Source: Phormidesmis priestleyi BC1401 (GTDB lineage Bacteria; Cyanobacteriota; Cyanobacteriia; Leptolyngbyales; Leptolyngbyaceae). Taken from it: a DNA stretch of 64,000 nt. Below the pieces are notes generated by a model, which saw nothing but the letters and a program-made list of their open reading frames with translations, made no database searches and was not told where the DNA came from. Made by a program: the position numbers and the translations under genes. Positions 8,832 through 20,080 of this stretch are shown piece by piece (position 1 is the stretch's first letter; every line of letters begins with the position of its first letter). The DNA lies in contig NZ_LXYR01000016.1 of NCBI RefSeq assembly GCF_001650195.1, positions 1-64,000 of the forward strand, read 5' to 3'.

Positions 8832-10202
8832 TCAATTTGAGGGCTGAAGATACCAGGTTTGAAGAGCCACTCGATGGACTTCTCGCCAAGCAACGCTGTG
8901 TTGACGAGCAAGCTGTGCACAGTCTTCATACTCTGGCTGCACATTGATGATCGCGCCGTCTTTCTGCCGCGCGACTTTCATCTGAACGGTTCCATACTCG
9001 GTTTCGACGGGGTGAAAGGCGCGATCGAGAATCGATCGCCTCTGACTCATGTGACGAACTCCTAATGTGCTGGTCTCTCGAAACAGGACAGCTTCACACA
9101 TAGACTCCTTTTCAGGGGGACAAATCACCGTCAGCAGCACACCCGGACGCGATTTCTTCATGCCGATCGCTTGAGTAAACACATCCACGGCTCCGACTGC
9201 AAACAACGCTTCAAAAACATAGCCGATCGCTTGGGGATTCAAGTCATCGATTTGAGTCTCAAGGACAGAAATCGAGTCAGACGTGGCAACAGTTTGAGTT
9301 TTGGATGAATTATGGGTGTGATCAACCCAGTCCGCCGCCGTCAGTTCTCCAATCCACAGCCGCAGAATATTGGGGATTGGCAAATCCCGCGATCCGGCAC
9401 CCAGCCCAACCTTGTGCAGCGTCATCGCAGGCGGAGCGCCAAACCGAGTCGCCAAAGTGGTGACGATCGCCGCCCCGGTTGGTGTCACTAATTCACGATC
9501 GATGCCATTGCTGTAAATCGGGACTTGCCTCATCTCGCAGAGTTTTAGCACCGCAGGCACAGGCACAGGCAGCCGACCATGCGCCGCTCGAATCGTGCCG
9601 CCTCCAGTCGGAAGTGCCGAACAGTAGACGCGATCGAGGTCTAGCCAATCCAATCCTAAACAGGTGCCGACAATATCTACGATCGCATCGATCGCCCCAA
9701 CTTCATGAAAATGCACCTGTTCTGCCGGAACGCCATGCACCGCCCCCTCAGCTTTTGCCAGTTGTCGAAAGACTTCTAGACTCCAGGCTTCAGCCCGTGG
9801 AGGCAATTCTGCTGTTTGGATCATTTGCTCAATTTCAGGCAAATGCCGCAGTCTCGAAACAGGTTTCTGCTGACCCTCAGAATGACGATCATGAGAATGG
9901 CTATGACCTGCTTCAGAATGGTGATGCCCGTGGGAATGGCTGTGATCTATCTCAGAGTGAGCCGTTCCTGGATCAGACTCATGGGAATGATCATCCAACA
10001 GGTCAACCCAGACCTTTGTTGCCTGCTGCCCATTTCGATGCACCAGTTCTGCCCGAAGTCGATACTCACCCGCGATACCCAAGCGATCGAGCTTCGCAGT
10101 CAGGTAGTCTAAAGGAACGCCCACACTCACGAGCGCTCCTAGACACATATCTCCCGCAATTCCAGTCGGGCACTCTAGATAAGCAACTTTATGCATCGCC
10201 AT
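8832..10202 (-). CDS. larC: LarC-family nickel insertion protein
   Basis: A 456-residue DUF111/LarC protein. LarC inserts nickel into the pincer cofactor of lactate racemase and related enzymes. The start ([17 protein letters not shown]) and the [27 protein letters not shown] and [10 protein letters not shown] motifs are diagnostic. A His-rich insert at about residues 75-115 (repeated [13 protein letters not shown]) probably holds metal. LarB and LarE are not in the window, so whether the full pathway exists is open. In other genomes this gene is often frameshifted into LarC1/LarC2; here it is a single frame. The ATG two codons downstream is an alternative start. Confidence 0.88.
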   Translation of the reverse strand: MAMHKVAYLECPTGIAGDMCLGALVSVGVPLDYLTAKLDRLGIAGEYRLRAELVHRNGQQATKVWVDLLDDHSHESDPGTAHSEIDHSHSHGHHHSEAGHSHSHDRHSEGQQKPVSRLRHLPEIEQMIQTAELPPRAEAWSLEVFRQLAKAEGAVHGVPAEQVHFHEVGAIDAIVDIVGTCLGLDWLDLDRVYCSALPTGGGTIRAAHGRLPVPVPAVLKLCEMRQVPIYSNGIDRELVTPTGAAIVTTLATRFGAPPAMTLHKVGLGAGSRDLPIPNILRLWIGELTAADWVDHTHNSSKTQTVATSDSISVLETQIDDLNPQAIGYVFEALFAVGAVDVFTQAIGMKKSRPGVLLTVICPPEKESMCEAVLFRETSTLGVRHMSQRRSILDRAFHPVETEYGTVQMKVARQKDGAIINVQPEYEDCAQLARQHSVAWREVHRVALQTWYLQPSN

Positions 10203-10253
10203 AGAAGTTAAATCGTTTCCCTACACCCTACACCCGATATCCCGTCTTAACTT

Positions 10254-10922
10254 ATGGCAACCGTCTACAAAATTCATCCCGCAAATCCTCAGCGTCGAGG
10301 CATCGACCAAGTGGTGAATGCCCTGCGAAGCGGTGCTGTGATGCTCTACCCGACTGACACGGTTTACGCGATCGGCTGTGACCTCAACTCTAAATCAGCC
10401 GTGCAGCGAGTTAGACAACTCAAGCAAATGTCTAATGACAAGCCATTAACGTTCCTATGTCCGTCGCTGTCTAACATTGCTCAATATGCAGAAGTCAGCG
10501 ATCAGGCTTATCGAATCATGCGAGGTCTCGTTCCTGGTCCTTACACATTTTTGCTGCCAGCGACTAAGCTTGTACCGAAGTTAGTTATGAGTCCCAAACG
10601 CAAAACGACTGGAATTCGAGTCCCCGATCATCCTCTCTGTCAAGCTCTTTTAGAGTCATTAGGAAACCCTGTGATTTCGACCTCTGCCCACATTCCTGCT
10701 AGTGATGAAACCGAGCCAGCTAAGGGGCAGACTGAAACCCAATCGTTAGTGGAACTGTTTGACGCGATCGAAGGTCTAGTCGATGTAATTGTTGACACTG
10801 GAGAAGAGCCATCCTATCAAGGTTCAACTATCTTGGATTTAACCAGTGACGAACCCACCGTGATCCGTCGAGGGCTGGGATGGGAAGCCACCGCAGACCT
10901 GGCGATCGCAGAGAAATCCTGA
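10254..10922 (+). CDS. YciO-type member of the Sua5/YrdC/TsaC family
   Basis: A 222-residue YrdC-fold protein. It matches the YciO branch better than TsaC: KIHPANPQRRGIDQVV, YPTDTVYAIGC, LVPGPYTFLLPATK and KRKTTGIRVPDHPLCQALLE all have close E. coli YciO counterparts. TsaC/Sua5 makes threonylcarbamoyl-adenylate for the t6A modification of tRNA; the role of YciO in cells is unsettled. No Sua5 C-terminal domain is present. It stands divergent from larC with 51 bases between. Confidence 0.82.
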   Translation: MATVYKIHPANPQRRGIDQVVNALRSGAVMLYPTDTVYAIGCDLNSKSAVQRVRQLKQMSNDKPLTFLCPSLSNIAQYAEVSDQAYRIMRGLVPGPYTFLLPATKLVPKLVMSPKRKTTGIRVPDHPLCQALLESLGNPVISTSAHIPASDETEPAKGQTETQSLVELFDAIEGLVDVIVDTGEEPSYQGSTILDLTSDEPTVIRRGLGWEATADLAIAEKS

Positions 10923-11214
10923 GTTCTCTGCTCATCTAAGGCTCTCATTCCTTTTAGCAGCCAGTTTTCAGATCGTCCACTGAACTACAGTAGTATGTTG
11001 TTTAACAAGGCTGGACGATTTTCTATACGGAGGCGCTTCCTGTGCAGACTCTGCATGGATTTGCACTGACTAGACTAGGTTCCATGCCGACTCAGCGGTG
11101 CGTTGCTCAAAGCAACCAACTGAGAAACTGACCCCAATATCGCTAAACTTGCCGGAAGACACTGGAAGTCAGTGTGTATCAATCAGTGTGCACTACCAAA
11201 GTCTGATTCCCGCT

Positions 11215-12459
11215 ATGAATGCTAAATCTGCTAACTCACTTCAACACGAAGCAACCTTGACTGCTGCGATCGAGCCAGATGCTTCAACCGTTAATAGAGT
11301 CAACCCTGACGAAACCTCTCCAACCGAGTTATCTCTCGAAACCCAAAAATTAGCCCATCTTCTTGCCACCGAGCTAGAAGCAGAACTTCAGATTACGAGT
11401 CAAACAATTCAAGCGGTGACCGATCGCATCGCTACAGAAGTTGAGCGAATTTGTCTCAAAAGCGATCGCATTCAGACTTCTGGAGAAATTAGCTCTTGGC
11501 GACTGACGTTGGCTCGTTATCGCCTCCAAAAATGTGCAACCTATTATCGACTCAATTCTCGGCAAGGTCGCGTTGAGCTGCATAGCACTCTCAGCACAAT
11601 GGTTTACCGCCCGATCGCGCCTGCCCATTTACAGTTGAGCTTTCAGGCGCGCTGTAGTCTGATTGAAGATTTCCTGCAAGGTTTCTACACCGAGTCGCTT
11701 AGAGCCTTTCGACGAGAAAATAGATTAGCCGATAACTATCAGCCTCGCACTCGGCTACAGCTCGCTGAATATATGGCGTTTACCGAGCAGTATGCCAAGC
11801 GACGAATTACCCTGCCAAGCCAGCACAATCAGCAATTAGTCATTCTACGCGCTCAGCGATTTGCGAGTCGCCAACCCCACGAGATCGCCGTTGACATCGA
11901 AACCGCGATGGAGTCCGCAAAAGGAGATGAAGCAGAAGCCTATGGGCGATCGCCGATTCTGAAAATGATTCGAGAGCAGATGGTCGCCGATAGTGTTGAC
12001 CCATCAGAAACAGCGTTGCGCGATCGAGTCGTTGATGAACTGATTCAATATCTCGAATCTCAGGGACAAACGGAGTGTGCGAATTATTTGACGCTGAAAC
12101 TTCAAGATCTGTCCGTTCCTGAAATCGATGATATTTTGAATATGTCTCCGCGTCAGCGCGATTATCTTCAGCAGCGCTTTAAATATCACGTCGAAAAGTT
12201 CGCTATCTCCCAAAACTGGAAGCTCGTCCACGAGTGGCTAGGTGCCGACCTCGACCAAAATTTAGGATTACCTCCCCACGAATGGGACGCATTTTTAGCT
12301 CAACTGTCTCCCGATCAAAAACGCCTTCTCACCCTCAAACGATCCGCCGCAAGCGATCAGGAAATTACTCAAACCCTCAAGTGGACTGCTAAACAACTGC
12401 AAAAGCGCTGGGCAGGTTTGCTAGAAGCTGCTCGTCAGGTGCGAAACCAAGCAAAGTAA
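11215..12459 (+). CDS. hetZ: HetZ-family protein
   Basis: A 414-residue protein strongly resembling HetZ, a DNA-binding regulator of early heterocyst differentiation in Anabaena. Shared stretches include SRQGRVELHSTLSTMVYR, EYMAFTEQYAKRRITLP, MSPRQRDYLQQRFKYHVEKF and HEWLGADLDQNLGL. The C-terminus carries a helix-turn-helix-like LTLKRSAASDQEITQTLKW. I choose the ATG at 11215 because the homologue is about 400 residues long; a GTG at 11098 would add 39 residues. The patU genes that accompany hetZ in Anabaena are absent. HetZ also exists in non-heterocystous filamentous strains, so the gene does not by itself indicate heterocysts. Confidence 0.87.
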   Translation: MNAKSANSLQHEATLTAAIEPDASTVNRVNPDETSPTELSLETQKLAHLLATELEAELQITSQTIQAVTDRIATEVERICLKSDRIQTSGEISSWRLTLARYRLQKCATYYRLNSRQGRVELHSTLSTMVYRPIAPAHLQLSFQARCSLIEDFLQGFYTESLRAFRRENRLADNYQPRTRLQLAEYMAFTEQYAKRRITLPSQHNQQLVILRAQRFASRQPHEIAVDIETAMESAKGDEAEAYGRSPILKMIREQMVADSVDPSETALRDRVVDELIQYLESQGQTECANYLTLKLQDLSVPEIDDILNMSPRQRDYLQQRFKYHVEKFAISQNWKLVHEWLGADLDQNLGLPPHEWDAFLAQLSPDQKRLLTLKRSAASDQEITQTLKWTAKQLQKRWAGLLEAARQVRNQAK

Positions 12460-12574
12460 TCCGTTTTAACGAGCGGTGTAATGGGGAGCATCAGAAGTCC
12501 GAAACTCTAGCGTTCAATACGGATTGCACTTCTCAGCCTGTGTTAAATTGAGCATAATCTTGCGGTTGAGTGGT

Positions 12575-13840
12575 ATGGCGATCACGAAAAAAGCACTTGT
12601 TCTCGGCGCAACAGCAGCCGCAGTCACGGCAGTAACAGTTACAGGTTTTGGGATTCAGCGATCGAAGGTTCAAGCATTTTTCCGTGAAAATCCCAAAGAA
12701 GTGGTTGATGAAGTCTGGAACATTATCGATCGCAGCTTCGTCGATGGCACGTTTCACCAAGTCGATTGGAAAGCGGTTCGCACTCAATATCTCAATCGTG
12801 ACTACGCCAGCAAGAAAGACGCTTACGATGCCATTCGCGAGATGCTGAAGAAGTTGGGTGATCCCTACACCCGATTTATGGACCCGGAAGAGTATAAAAA
12901 TATGCAGATTGACACCTCTGGAGAACTAACAGGGGTGGGGATTCAGCTTGCAGCGGACGAAAAGACCAAGAAACTGACGGTCATCTCTCCGATCGAAGGG
13001 AGTCCTGCTGCAAAAGCTGGAATTTTGGCAAAAGATATCATTACTAAAATCGACGACACAAGCACCGATGGCATGGATGTCAACAAAGCCGTCACTCTGA
13101 TTCGGGGAGCGGTAGGTTCTCAAGTTCAACTCACGGTTCTCCGCAATAATCAAGAGTTTAGCTACTCGCTCAAACGCGACAAAATCGAAATCCATCCCGT
13201 TCGTTACAGCCTCAAAAAGGCTCCCACGGGCGATATTGGCTACATTCGACTGGTGCAGTTTAGCGCCAACGCCGCCCCCGAAATGCGAGAGGCAATCCAG
13301 AATCTAGAAAAGCAGCAAGTGACGGGATATGTCCTAGATCTGAGATCGAACCCCGGCGGCTTACTTTACGCTAGCGTAGACATCGCCCGAATGTGGATTC
13401 AAGACGGTGGAATTGTCTCGACGGTCAATCGTCAGGGTGAATCTGATCGTGAAAATGCCGATCGCCGCGCCCTGACCGACAAACCTCTAGTCGTCTTAGT
13501 CGATGGCGGGTCTGCAAGTGCCAGCGAAATTCTCTCAGGGGCACTGCAAGATAACAGCCGCGGCACGATTGTGGGCACTAAAACGTTTGGAAAGGGACTC
13601 GTGCAATCGGTGCGCGGCTTGCAGGATGGCTCAGGGTTAGCCGTGACGATCGCGAAGTATCTGACTCCAAAAGGTCGCGATATCAACAAACATGGAATCG
13701 ACCCCGATGTCGTCATTGAGTTGAGCGACCAACAGCGTCAAGCGTTAGGACGCGATCGCGACAAGATTGGAACCCCTGAAGATCCGCAGTTTGCCAAAGC
13801 GCTACAGGTGTTAAACCAACAGACCTCTGCTAAGAAATAA
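12575..13840 (+). CDS. Carboxyl-terminal processing protease (S41 family)
   Basis: A 421-residue CtpA/B/C-type serine protease. An N-terminal hydrophobic signal (about residues 7-25) exports it to the lumen or periplasm. Next come a tail-binding helical region (about 40-95), a PDZ domain (about 100-185, GVGIQLAADEKTKKL) and the S41 core. The Ser/Lys dyad is at about S315 (GGSASASEI) and K340 (GTKTFGKG). CtpA matures the D1 precursor; which of the three cyanobacterial paralogues this is cannot be settled by eye. I start at the ATG at 12575 rather than the TTG at 12524. It lies 115 bases after hetZ. Confidence 0.9.
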   Translation: MAITKKALVLGATAAAVTAVTVTGFGIQRSKVQAFFRENPKEVVDEVWNIIDRSFVDGTFHQVDWKAVRTQYLNRDYASKKDAYDAIREMLKKLGDPYTRFMDPEEYKNMQIDTSGELTGVGIQLAADEKTKKLTVISPIEGSPAAKAGILAKDIITKIDDTSTDGMDVNKAVTLIRGAVGSQVQLTVLRNNQEFSYSLKRDKIEIHPVRYSLKKAPTGDIGYIRLVQFSANAAPEMREAIQNLEKQQVTGYVLDLRSNPGGLLYASVDIARMWIQDGGIVSTVNRQGESDRENADRRALTDKPLVVLVDGGSASASEILSGALQDNSRGTIVGTKTFGKGLVQSVRGLQDGSGLAVTIAKYLTPKGRDINKHGIDPDVVIELSDQQRQALGRDRDKIGTPEDPQFAKALQVLNQQTSAKK

Positions 13841-13846
13841 CCCCAG

Positions 13847-14035
13847 TTAGACGGGTTTACACTTGCCTGCTCGAATTAAGCCAACCCGACGCGCGATCGC
13901 GACTCCTTGTGACTCAAAAGGACCCCACTGTTCGCGCTGAGTCGCTTCCTCCTCAATCGCTACCTCGTCGGCTGGCACAACTTTGCACGAGCCGTCTTCT
14001 TGTCTGACTACATACCAAGCGTCTGAATTGCTCAT
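13847..14035 (-). CDS. Small conserved cyanobacterial protein
   Basis: A 62-residue acidic protein with WYVVRQEDGSCKVVP near the start and EQWGPFESQGVAIARRVGLIRAGKC at the end (described as one motif region, residues 35-60). Similar small proteins recur in cyanobacteria; some databases label them as transposase-related, which I see no basis for. No membrane segment or metal motif. Convergent with the protease gene, only 6 bases away. Confidence 0.65.
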   Translation of the reverse strand: MSNSDAWYVVRQEDGSCKVVPADEVAIEEEATQREQWGPFESQGVAIARRVGLIRAGKCKPV

Positions 14036-14305
14036 TGCTTTATTGATTGGCGATCTAACCAGTGGTTGACGAATCTCTGAGTACGGCGAGTTTGATACTT
14101 GCCTTTGAGTTTTGGGAAACCTTGATTTGTTAAGGAGTCTAGATTTTTAGCGAGACCGTCAAGATTTCCTAGAGCATTTCATAAAATTAAAGCCCCCCTA
14201 ATTGTAGTTGCCTCCTACCCCCGCGAATCTTCTAGATAACTTTATGACTCCGCTTCGATCAAATCTCGCAGATAATTTTTAGGGCTTTTTTGCACCCTGT
14301 AAGAT

Positions 14306-15700
14306 ATGACACCCGACACCCAGCGTCCGTCTATTACGCCTCCTCCCGCGCCTCGTGTTCCACCTGCGCCACCACCCATGCGGGTTTTGTCCCACAGTGC
14401 CGCGATCGAATCGACTGACCCCACGATCGCCACCCTAGCGAACGAACTGACGCAAACGATGGCAATGCCGACTGCGCCCATGACAACCCATCATTCGTCT
14501 CCGTCTACCGCCATCAATTCGTCTCCCCCAACCACCGGAACGTCTGCCGGATTGGTGTCTTCAACCTCCTCAATGGGAGGACATCGTCCAGCCCCACCAC
14601 CGACCGTTCCCGGTGCTGCCCGCAATGCTTATAGTTCGGGTTCTCCTACTTTAGAGCAGCTTATTCGCCACGCTTTCGATAAGGGGTTTTCAGACGTTCA
14701 TGTTGGCGTAGGGGAGGTGCCTCGCTATCGAAATCGGGGTGAGATTGATATCACTGAGTGGCCCACGACCGATCGTGATACCTTCTTCAGTTGGCTTAGA
14801 GAAGTTCTCAGTGAGGCAGAGATTCGGCAATTTGAAGAAACGCTCGACTTTGATGGCGCAACTCAATATGAGTTTGCACGAGTTCGGATTAATATCTTTG
14901 ACTCGCTGCACGGTCCGGCGATGGTCATGCGTTTAATTCCGCTGACTATTCTGACGATGGAGCAGTTAAATCTGCCTCCGGTTCTAAGAGATATTTGTCA
15001 CTATCATAAGGGTTTAGTGTTGGTGACAGGTCCGACAGGTTCAGGTAAATCAACGACGATGGCGGCGATGCTTGACTACATCAACAAGGAGATGCCCAAA
15101 CACATCATCACCATTGAAGACCCGATCGAGTTCGTCCACAAAAGTCGAAAAGCTCTGATCAAGCACCGAGAAGTCGGAATTCACACCCACAAGTTTGACA
15201 GCGCTCTAAAAGCAGCTTTGCGAGAAGACCCCGATCTGATTTTGGTCGGTGAAATGCGGGATAAAGAAACCGTGAACACCGCGCTTAAAGCTGCCCAAAC
15301 CGGACACTTAGTCATGGGAACGCTGCACACCAATAGCGCTGTGAAAACGATCGAGCGGATTCTTAGCTTGTACAATCCCAGTGAGCAAGAACCGATGCGG
15401 GTTTCTCTCGCAGAATCCCTCGTGAGTGTCGTTGCTCAGGGTTTGTGCCGCACCACTGATGGCAAACGGGCTGCTTTCCATGACATCTTGATTAACACCG
15501 ATGCGATTAGAGATTACATTCGCAAAGGTGAGATTGACGAGATCGAAGCCATTATTCCTAAATGTACGTTTGATGGAATGTGCACGATGAATCAGTCCCT
15601 CTACAAACTCTATGAAGATGGGCGGATTACCGAGGAAGTCGCGCTAGAGATGTCGCCCAAGGTGAATGAGATGGCACAAATGCTGCGAGGTCGGGTGTAA
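14306..15700 (+). CDS. pilT: Type IV pilus retraction ATPase, PilT family
   Basis: A 464-residue secretion-type ATPase. An unusually long Pro/Ser/Thr-rich N-terminus (residues 1-115) precedes the N-domain (SDVHVGVGEVPRYR) and RecA core. Walker A is GPTGSGKST at 242-250; the Asp box is TIEDPIEFVH, Walker B DPDLILVGEMRD and the His box TGHLVMGTLHT. These identify a PilT/PilU retraction motor rather than PilB. Cyanobacteria have several PilT paralogues; the Pro-rich N-terminus suggests the PilT2 type linked to phototaxis in Synechocystis, which is inference. No other pil genes are adjacent. Confidence 0.88.
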   Translation: MTPDTQRPSITPPPAPRVPPAPPPMRVLSHSAAIESTDPTIATLANELTQTMAMPTAPMTTHHSSPSTAINSSPPTTGTSAGLVSSTSSMGGHRPAPPPTVPGAARNAYSSGSPTLEQLIRHAFDKGFSDVHVGVGEVPRYRNRGEIDITEWPTTDRDTFFSWLREVLSEAEIRQFEETLDFDGATQYEFARVRINIFDSLHGPAMVMRLIPLTILTMEQLNLPPVLRDICHYHKGLVLVTGPTGSGKSTTMAAMLDYINKEMPKHIITIEDPIEFVHKSRKALIKHREVGIHTHKFDSALKAALREDPDLILVGEMRDKETVNTALKAAQTGHLVMGTLHTNSAVKTIERILSLYNPSEQEPMRVSLAESLVSVVAQGLCRTTDGKRAAFHDILINTDAIRDYIRKGEIDEIEAIIPKCTFDGMCTMNQSLYKLYEDGRITEEVALEMSPKVNEMAQMLRGRV

Positions 15701-15725
15701 GACAGTGAATTTGCCCAATGCTGTA

Positions 15726-15748
15726 GAGACGTTCCGGTGGAACGTCTC
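15726..15748. repeat. Perfect inverted repeat after pilT
   Basis: gagacgttcc, a 3-base loop, then ggaacgtctc: a perfect 10-bp stem. A related palindrome lies at 27136-27153, so this may be a small dispersed palindrome rather than only a terminator. Confidence 0.7.
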
Positions 15749-15783
15749 GCCGATTTCGCCATGACCCACCATCTGCCACATCA

Positions 15784-15820
15784 AAAAAAGGGAGGACATA
15801 ATTAGTCCCCCCTTTTTTCT
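15784..15820. terminator. Terminator downstream of pilT
   Basis: An A-run and gggagga pair with tcccccc and a T-run (one mismatch) around aca-taattag. A T-run follows the stem on the + strand, so it is a good intrinsic terminator for pilT; the reverse complement would also work for the atpC side. Confidence 0.75.
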
Positions 15821-15857
15821 GTAATCAAATTCCACAAATCAAATGAGAGCAATTTTC

Positions 15858-16024
15858 GGCATTGCTGAATCGATCGATGAAGCACAGATTTTACCCTCAC
15901 CCTAGCCCTCTCCCAAAAGGAGAGGGGACAGGAGTTCTGGCTCCCTTCTCCCCAGGAAGAAGGGTTAGTGAGGGCTTGCCCCACTTCGTGAGGAGGGCAT
16001 TTCATATCTGCATTCAGCAATGCC
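15858..16024. repeat. Dispersed repeat copy 2, enclosed by a 13-bp inverted repeat
   Basis: A reverse-orientation copy of the family (ccctcaccctagccctctcc at 15895 through ccccacttcgtgaggagggc). It is bounded by ggcattgctgaat at 15858-15870 and its exact complement attcagcaatgcc at 16012-16024. The right end stops 3 bases before the atpC stop codon. The arrangement resembles a miniature element. Confidence 0.8.
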
Positions 16025-16027
16025 CGA

Positions 16028-16441
16028 TTAGACTCCACCACCTGCCGCTTGAAGACGAGCACGAGCACGCTTCAGGGCTTGAGTTGCTTGAATTTGTTCT
16101 TGTTTGTTGGTACTTGCCTGAAGTTTGCTGTAGCGAGATTCAGCTTCGGTGTAGGCTGCACGCGCCGCCTCACGATCGATGCTGTCTCCACGTTCAGCCC
16201 CGTTGACTAAAACGGTCACTTCATTATTCTCGACTTCAGCAAAGCCGCCCATCAGAGCGATCGGAACCCAAGTCTTGTCGGCTGATCGAACCCGCATCAC
16301 GCCCGTTTCTAGAGCCGTGAGTAACGGTGCATGACCGCTCAAAATACCGATTTGCCCGGTTGTGCTAGGAAGAATCACTTCCTCAGCGCTAGTATCCCAG
16401 ACGGTTTTGTCTGGTGCAATCACACGAACGGTTAAAGCCAT
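16028..16441 (-). CDS. atpC: ATP synthase epsilon subunit
   Basis: A 137-residue F1 epsilon subunit. The N-terminal beta-barrel ([16 protein letters not shown], then [19 protein letters not shown]) is followed by a two-helix C-terminal domain rich in Ala and Arg. I use the ATG at 16441, preceded by GGAGGAAATT; an upstream in-frame ATG adds only four residues. It lies directly downstream of atpD, the separate atpBE (beta-epsilon) operon usual in cyanobacteria. Confidence 0.95.
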   Translation of the reverse strand: MALTVRVIAPDKTVWDTSAEEVILPSTTGQIGILSGHAPLLTALETGVMRVRSADKTWVPIALMGGFAEVENNEVTVLVNGAERGDSIDREAARAAYTEAESRYSKLQASTNKQEQIQATQALKRARARLQAAGGGV

Positions 16442-16518
16442 AATTTCCTCCAAAATAAAAGCAGTCGAGAGGGATAAGGGTTGAGCTGTCAGAAATCAAT
16501 TCAGCCCTCATCCTGTTT

Positions 16519-17985
<1,467 letters not shown>

Positions 17986-18140
17986 CTAGTGTGTGATTCA
18001 GCGATTCAAACAATTAAAAACAAAACTTTGCGTGTTATCCGCAATTTTTCAGCTTATCACTGAGGGGTCACAGATAATTAAGCAGATTGTTGGTTGAATC
18101 AGAATCAACGCAAATCTCCTCTCAGGCTCCCTTTCAGATC

Positions 18141-18169
18141 AAAAGCCCCTCAGTTTGACGAGGAGCTTT
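18141..18169 (-). terminator. Terminator downstream of ndhJ
   Basis: Read on the minus strand, aaagctcctc and gaggggcttt form a 10-bp stem with one G-U pair, and TTTT follows. It separates the ndhC-K-J operon from atpD. The rest of 17977-18140 is the atpD upstream region. Confidence 0.7.
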
Positions 18170-18201
18170 AGTAGCGTAACGCGGCTCAGACATCTGGAAG
18201 G

Positions 18202-18732
18202 CTAATATGCGTCTTGCAACTCAAAGAAGTCTTGGGAAACATAGTCTTTACGAAGCGGATAGCCGACCCAATCGGCAGGCATTAAGAGACGCTTTAAACT
18301 GGGATGCCCTTCATAAATGATGCCGTACATATCAAACGATTCGCGTTCCTGCCAGTCTGCTGCTTTCCAAATCCAATAAACCGATGGGACTACCGGATTT
18401 TCGCGGGGTAGAAAGACCTTGAGACGCACTTCGTCAGGTCGATCGGCATTATCACTCAACTTCGCCAGATGGTAAAAGCTGACCAACTCCTGACCGGGAC
18501 CAGAATCATAGCCGCCCTGGCACTGAAGGTAATTAAACCCATAGGCAAAGAGCGCGGTCGAGAACGGAATCAGAAGTTCCGCATCAACTTTGATCATCTC
18601 GGTGCCGCTGGCATCTTTTCCTAAAAACTCATGCTCAAAGCCGTTTTGAGTCAGCCACTTTGACGTTTTGCCCACTTCGATAATAGGAGCCGCTTCAGTT
18701 TCAGAAGCATTCGGTTGGAGTTCTTCAGCCAC
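18202..18732 (-). CDS. ndhJ: NAD(P)H-quinone oxidoreductase subunit J
   Basis: A 176-residue hydrophilic subunit of the NDH-1 peripheral arm (30-kDa/NuoC type). The signature is [17 protein letters not shown], then [22 protein letters not shown]. Translation appears to begin at a GTG (18732) that overlaps the end of ndhK by 8 bases, so the two are translationally coupled. Confidence 0.95.
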   Translation of the reverse strand: MAEELQPNASETEAAPIIEVGKTSKWLTQNGFEHEFLGKDASGTEMIKVDAELLIPFSTALFAYGFNYLQCQGGYDSGPGQELVSFYHLAKLSDNADRPDEVRLKVFLPRENPVVPSVYWIWKAADWQERESFDMYGIIYEGHPSLKRLLMPADWVGYPLRKDYVSQDFFELQDAY

Positions 18733-19456
18733 GATCGAGACCCTCCTTTTCGGTTGCCTTGAGTGCAGGTGCGATCGGCAGACCCATCGCTTCTCTCAAT
18801 TCTGCAGCAGGGGTTTGGCGATCAGCGAGCGCCATATATCTGCCATCGTGAATTTCAGCAACCGCTTTCATGCGGTGAGTCGTGCTGTAATAGCGATGCG
18901 TCTGACGAAGAGCACCTCGTTCCTGAATCGACTCGTTTGAGATTTTCTTTCTCAGCTTGATGATGGCATCGACGATCGCTTCCGGGCGAGGAGGGCAACC
19001 AGGAAGATAGATGTCAACTGGGATCAGCTTGTCCACACCCCGAACCGCCGTGGGCGAATCGACGCTAAACATACCGCCCGTAATGGTGCAAGCACCCATC
19101 GCGATGACATACTTCGGCTCTGGCATCTGCTCATAGAGACGAACGAGCGCCGGAGCCATCTTCATCGTGATTGTGCCAGCAGTAATGATCAGATCTGCTT
19201 GGCGAGGCGACGATCGCGGCACCAGACCAAAGCGATCGAAGTCGAACCGCGACCCAATCAATGCTGCAAATTCAATAAAGCAACAGGCAGTTCCAAAGAG
19301 CAGCGGCCACAGGCTGGAGAGCTTCGCCCAATTATAAAGATCATCAACGCTCGTCAAAACCACGTTTTCAGACAGAGCTTGAGTGATATCAGGACGCTCG
19401 ATCGGGTTAATCAACCCCTCAGCAGCGCCATTTCTTGCAGTAAGTTCCGAGTTCAT
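18725..19456 (-). CDS. ndhK: NAD(P)H-quinone oxidoreductase subunit K
   Basis: A 243-residue NuoB/PSST-type subunit carrying the N2 [4Fe-4S] cluster. The cluster cysteines are in GTACCFIEF (two), GACTITGG and LPGCPPRPE. The C-terminus is extended past the core, as usual in cyanobacteria. I start at the ATG at 19456, which overlaps the ndhC stop (ATGA). Confidence 0.95.
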   Translation of the reverse strand: MNSELTARNGAAEGLINPIERPDITQALSENVVLTSVDDLYNWAKLSSLWPLLFGTACCFIEFAALIGSRFDFDRFGLVPRSSPRQADLIITAGTITMKMAPALVRLYEQMPEPKYVIAMGACTITGGMFSVDSPTAVRGVDKLIPVDIYLPGCPPRPEAIVDAIIKLRKKISNESIQERGALRQTHRYYSTTHRMKAVAEIHDGRYMALADRQTPAAELREAMGLPIAPALKATEKEGLDRG

Positions 19457-19815
19457 GACCATTCCAACGCTCCTTTGCGCCAAGCGTAGACTAAACCAAT
19501 AATGAGAATCCCGATAAAAACCAGTGCCTCGATGAACGCTAATAGCCCTAATCGACTAAAGGCGACTGCCCACGGATAGAGAAACACGGTTTCAACATCA
19601 AAGATCACAAAGACCAGTGCAAACATATAGTAGCGAATGTTGAACTGAATCCAAGCGCCTCCGATCGGCTCCATGCCCGATTCATAGGTCGTGCGGCGCT
19701 CAGGTCCACGACGACTCGGACGCACCAGCTTAGAAGCCGTCAATGCCAGGACGGGCACCAAACTACAGATGAGTAGGAAGCCCAGAAAATATTCGTAGCC
19801 AGTCAGGACAAACAC
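19453..19815 (-). CDS. ndhC: NAD(P)H-quinone oxidoreductase subunit 3
   Basis: A 120-residue membrane subunit with three helices. The functional loop between helices 1 and 2 includes [13 protein letters not shown], and [16 protein letters not shown] is the family signature. It begins with GTG at 19815 and is first in the ndhC-ndhK-ndhJ operon. This operon order is conserved in cyanobacteria and plastids. Confidence 0.96.
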   Translation of the reverse strand: MFVLTGYEYFLGFLLICSLVPVLALTASKLVRPSRRGPERRTTYESGMEPIGGAWIQFNIRYYMFALVFVIFDVETVFLYPWAVAFSRLGLLAFIEALVFIGILIIGLVYAWRKGALEWS

Positions 19816-20080
19816 AGTAATAGCCGCCTCTCATAGGGTGGGTGAAAACGCTTGTGTTACTTCTTCTTCACACTCACATTATAGATGGACGTGACCCTCT
19901 GGCGTATATTCAACGACTCACAAGACTAAAAATCTGCCCAGCCGTTGATAGATAGTTTTCTATGGAGTCGCTTCTTACCATTTCCCAAAAATGGATCTTA
20001 AAAAGGTGGAGTCATAATGTCATAATAATTAACGGAGATTCTAAGATTGGCATTCTAGTCCACTACCGTCTCCTAGAGCT

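Noticed and set aside
9479-10204. A 241-codon open frame antisense to larC
   Set aside because: The larC protein on the other strand has clear family motifs; this frame is an overlap artefact rich in Arg, Pro and His.
11042-11131. A 29-codon GTG-initiated frame upstream of hetZ with a GGAGG before it
   Set aside because: No known family or conserved pattern; too short to support without comparative data, though a leader peptide is not excluded.
13847-14035. Transposase fragment
   Set aside because: The 62-residue protein has no DDE motif, and no insertion-sequence ends are seen around it.
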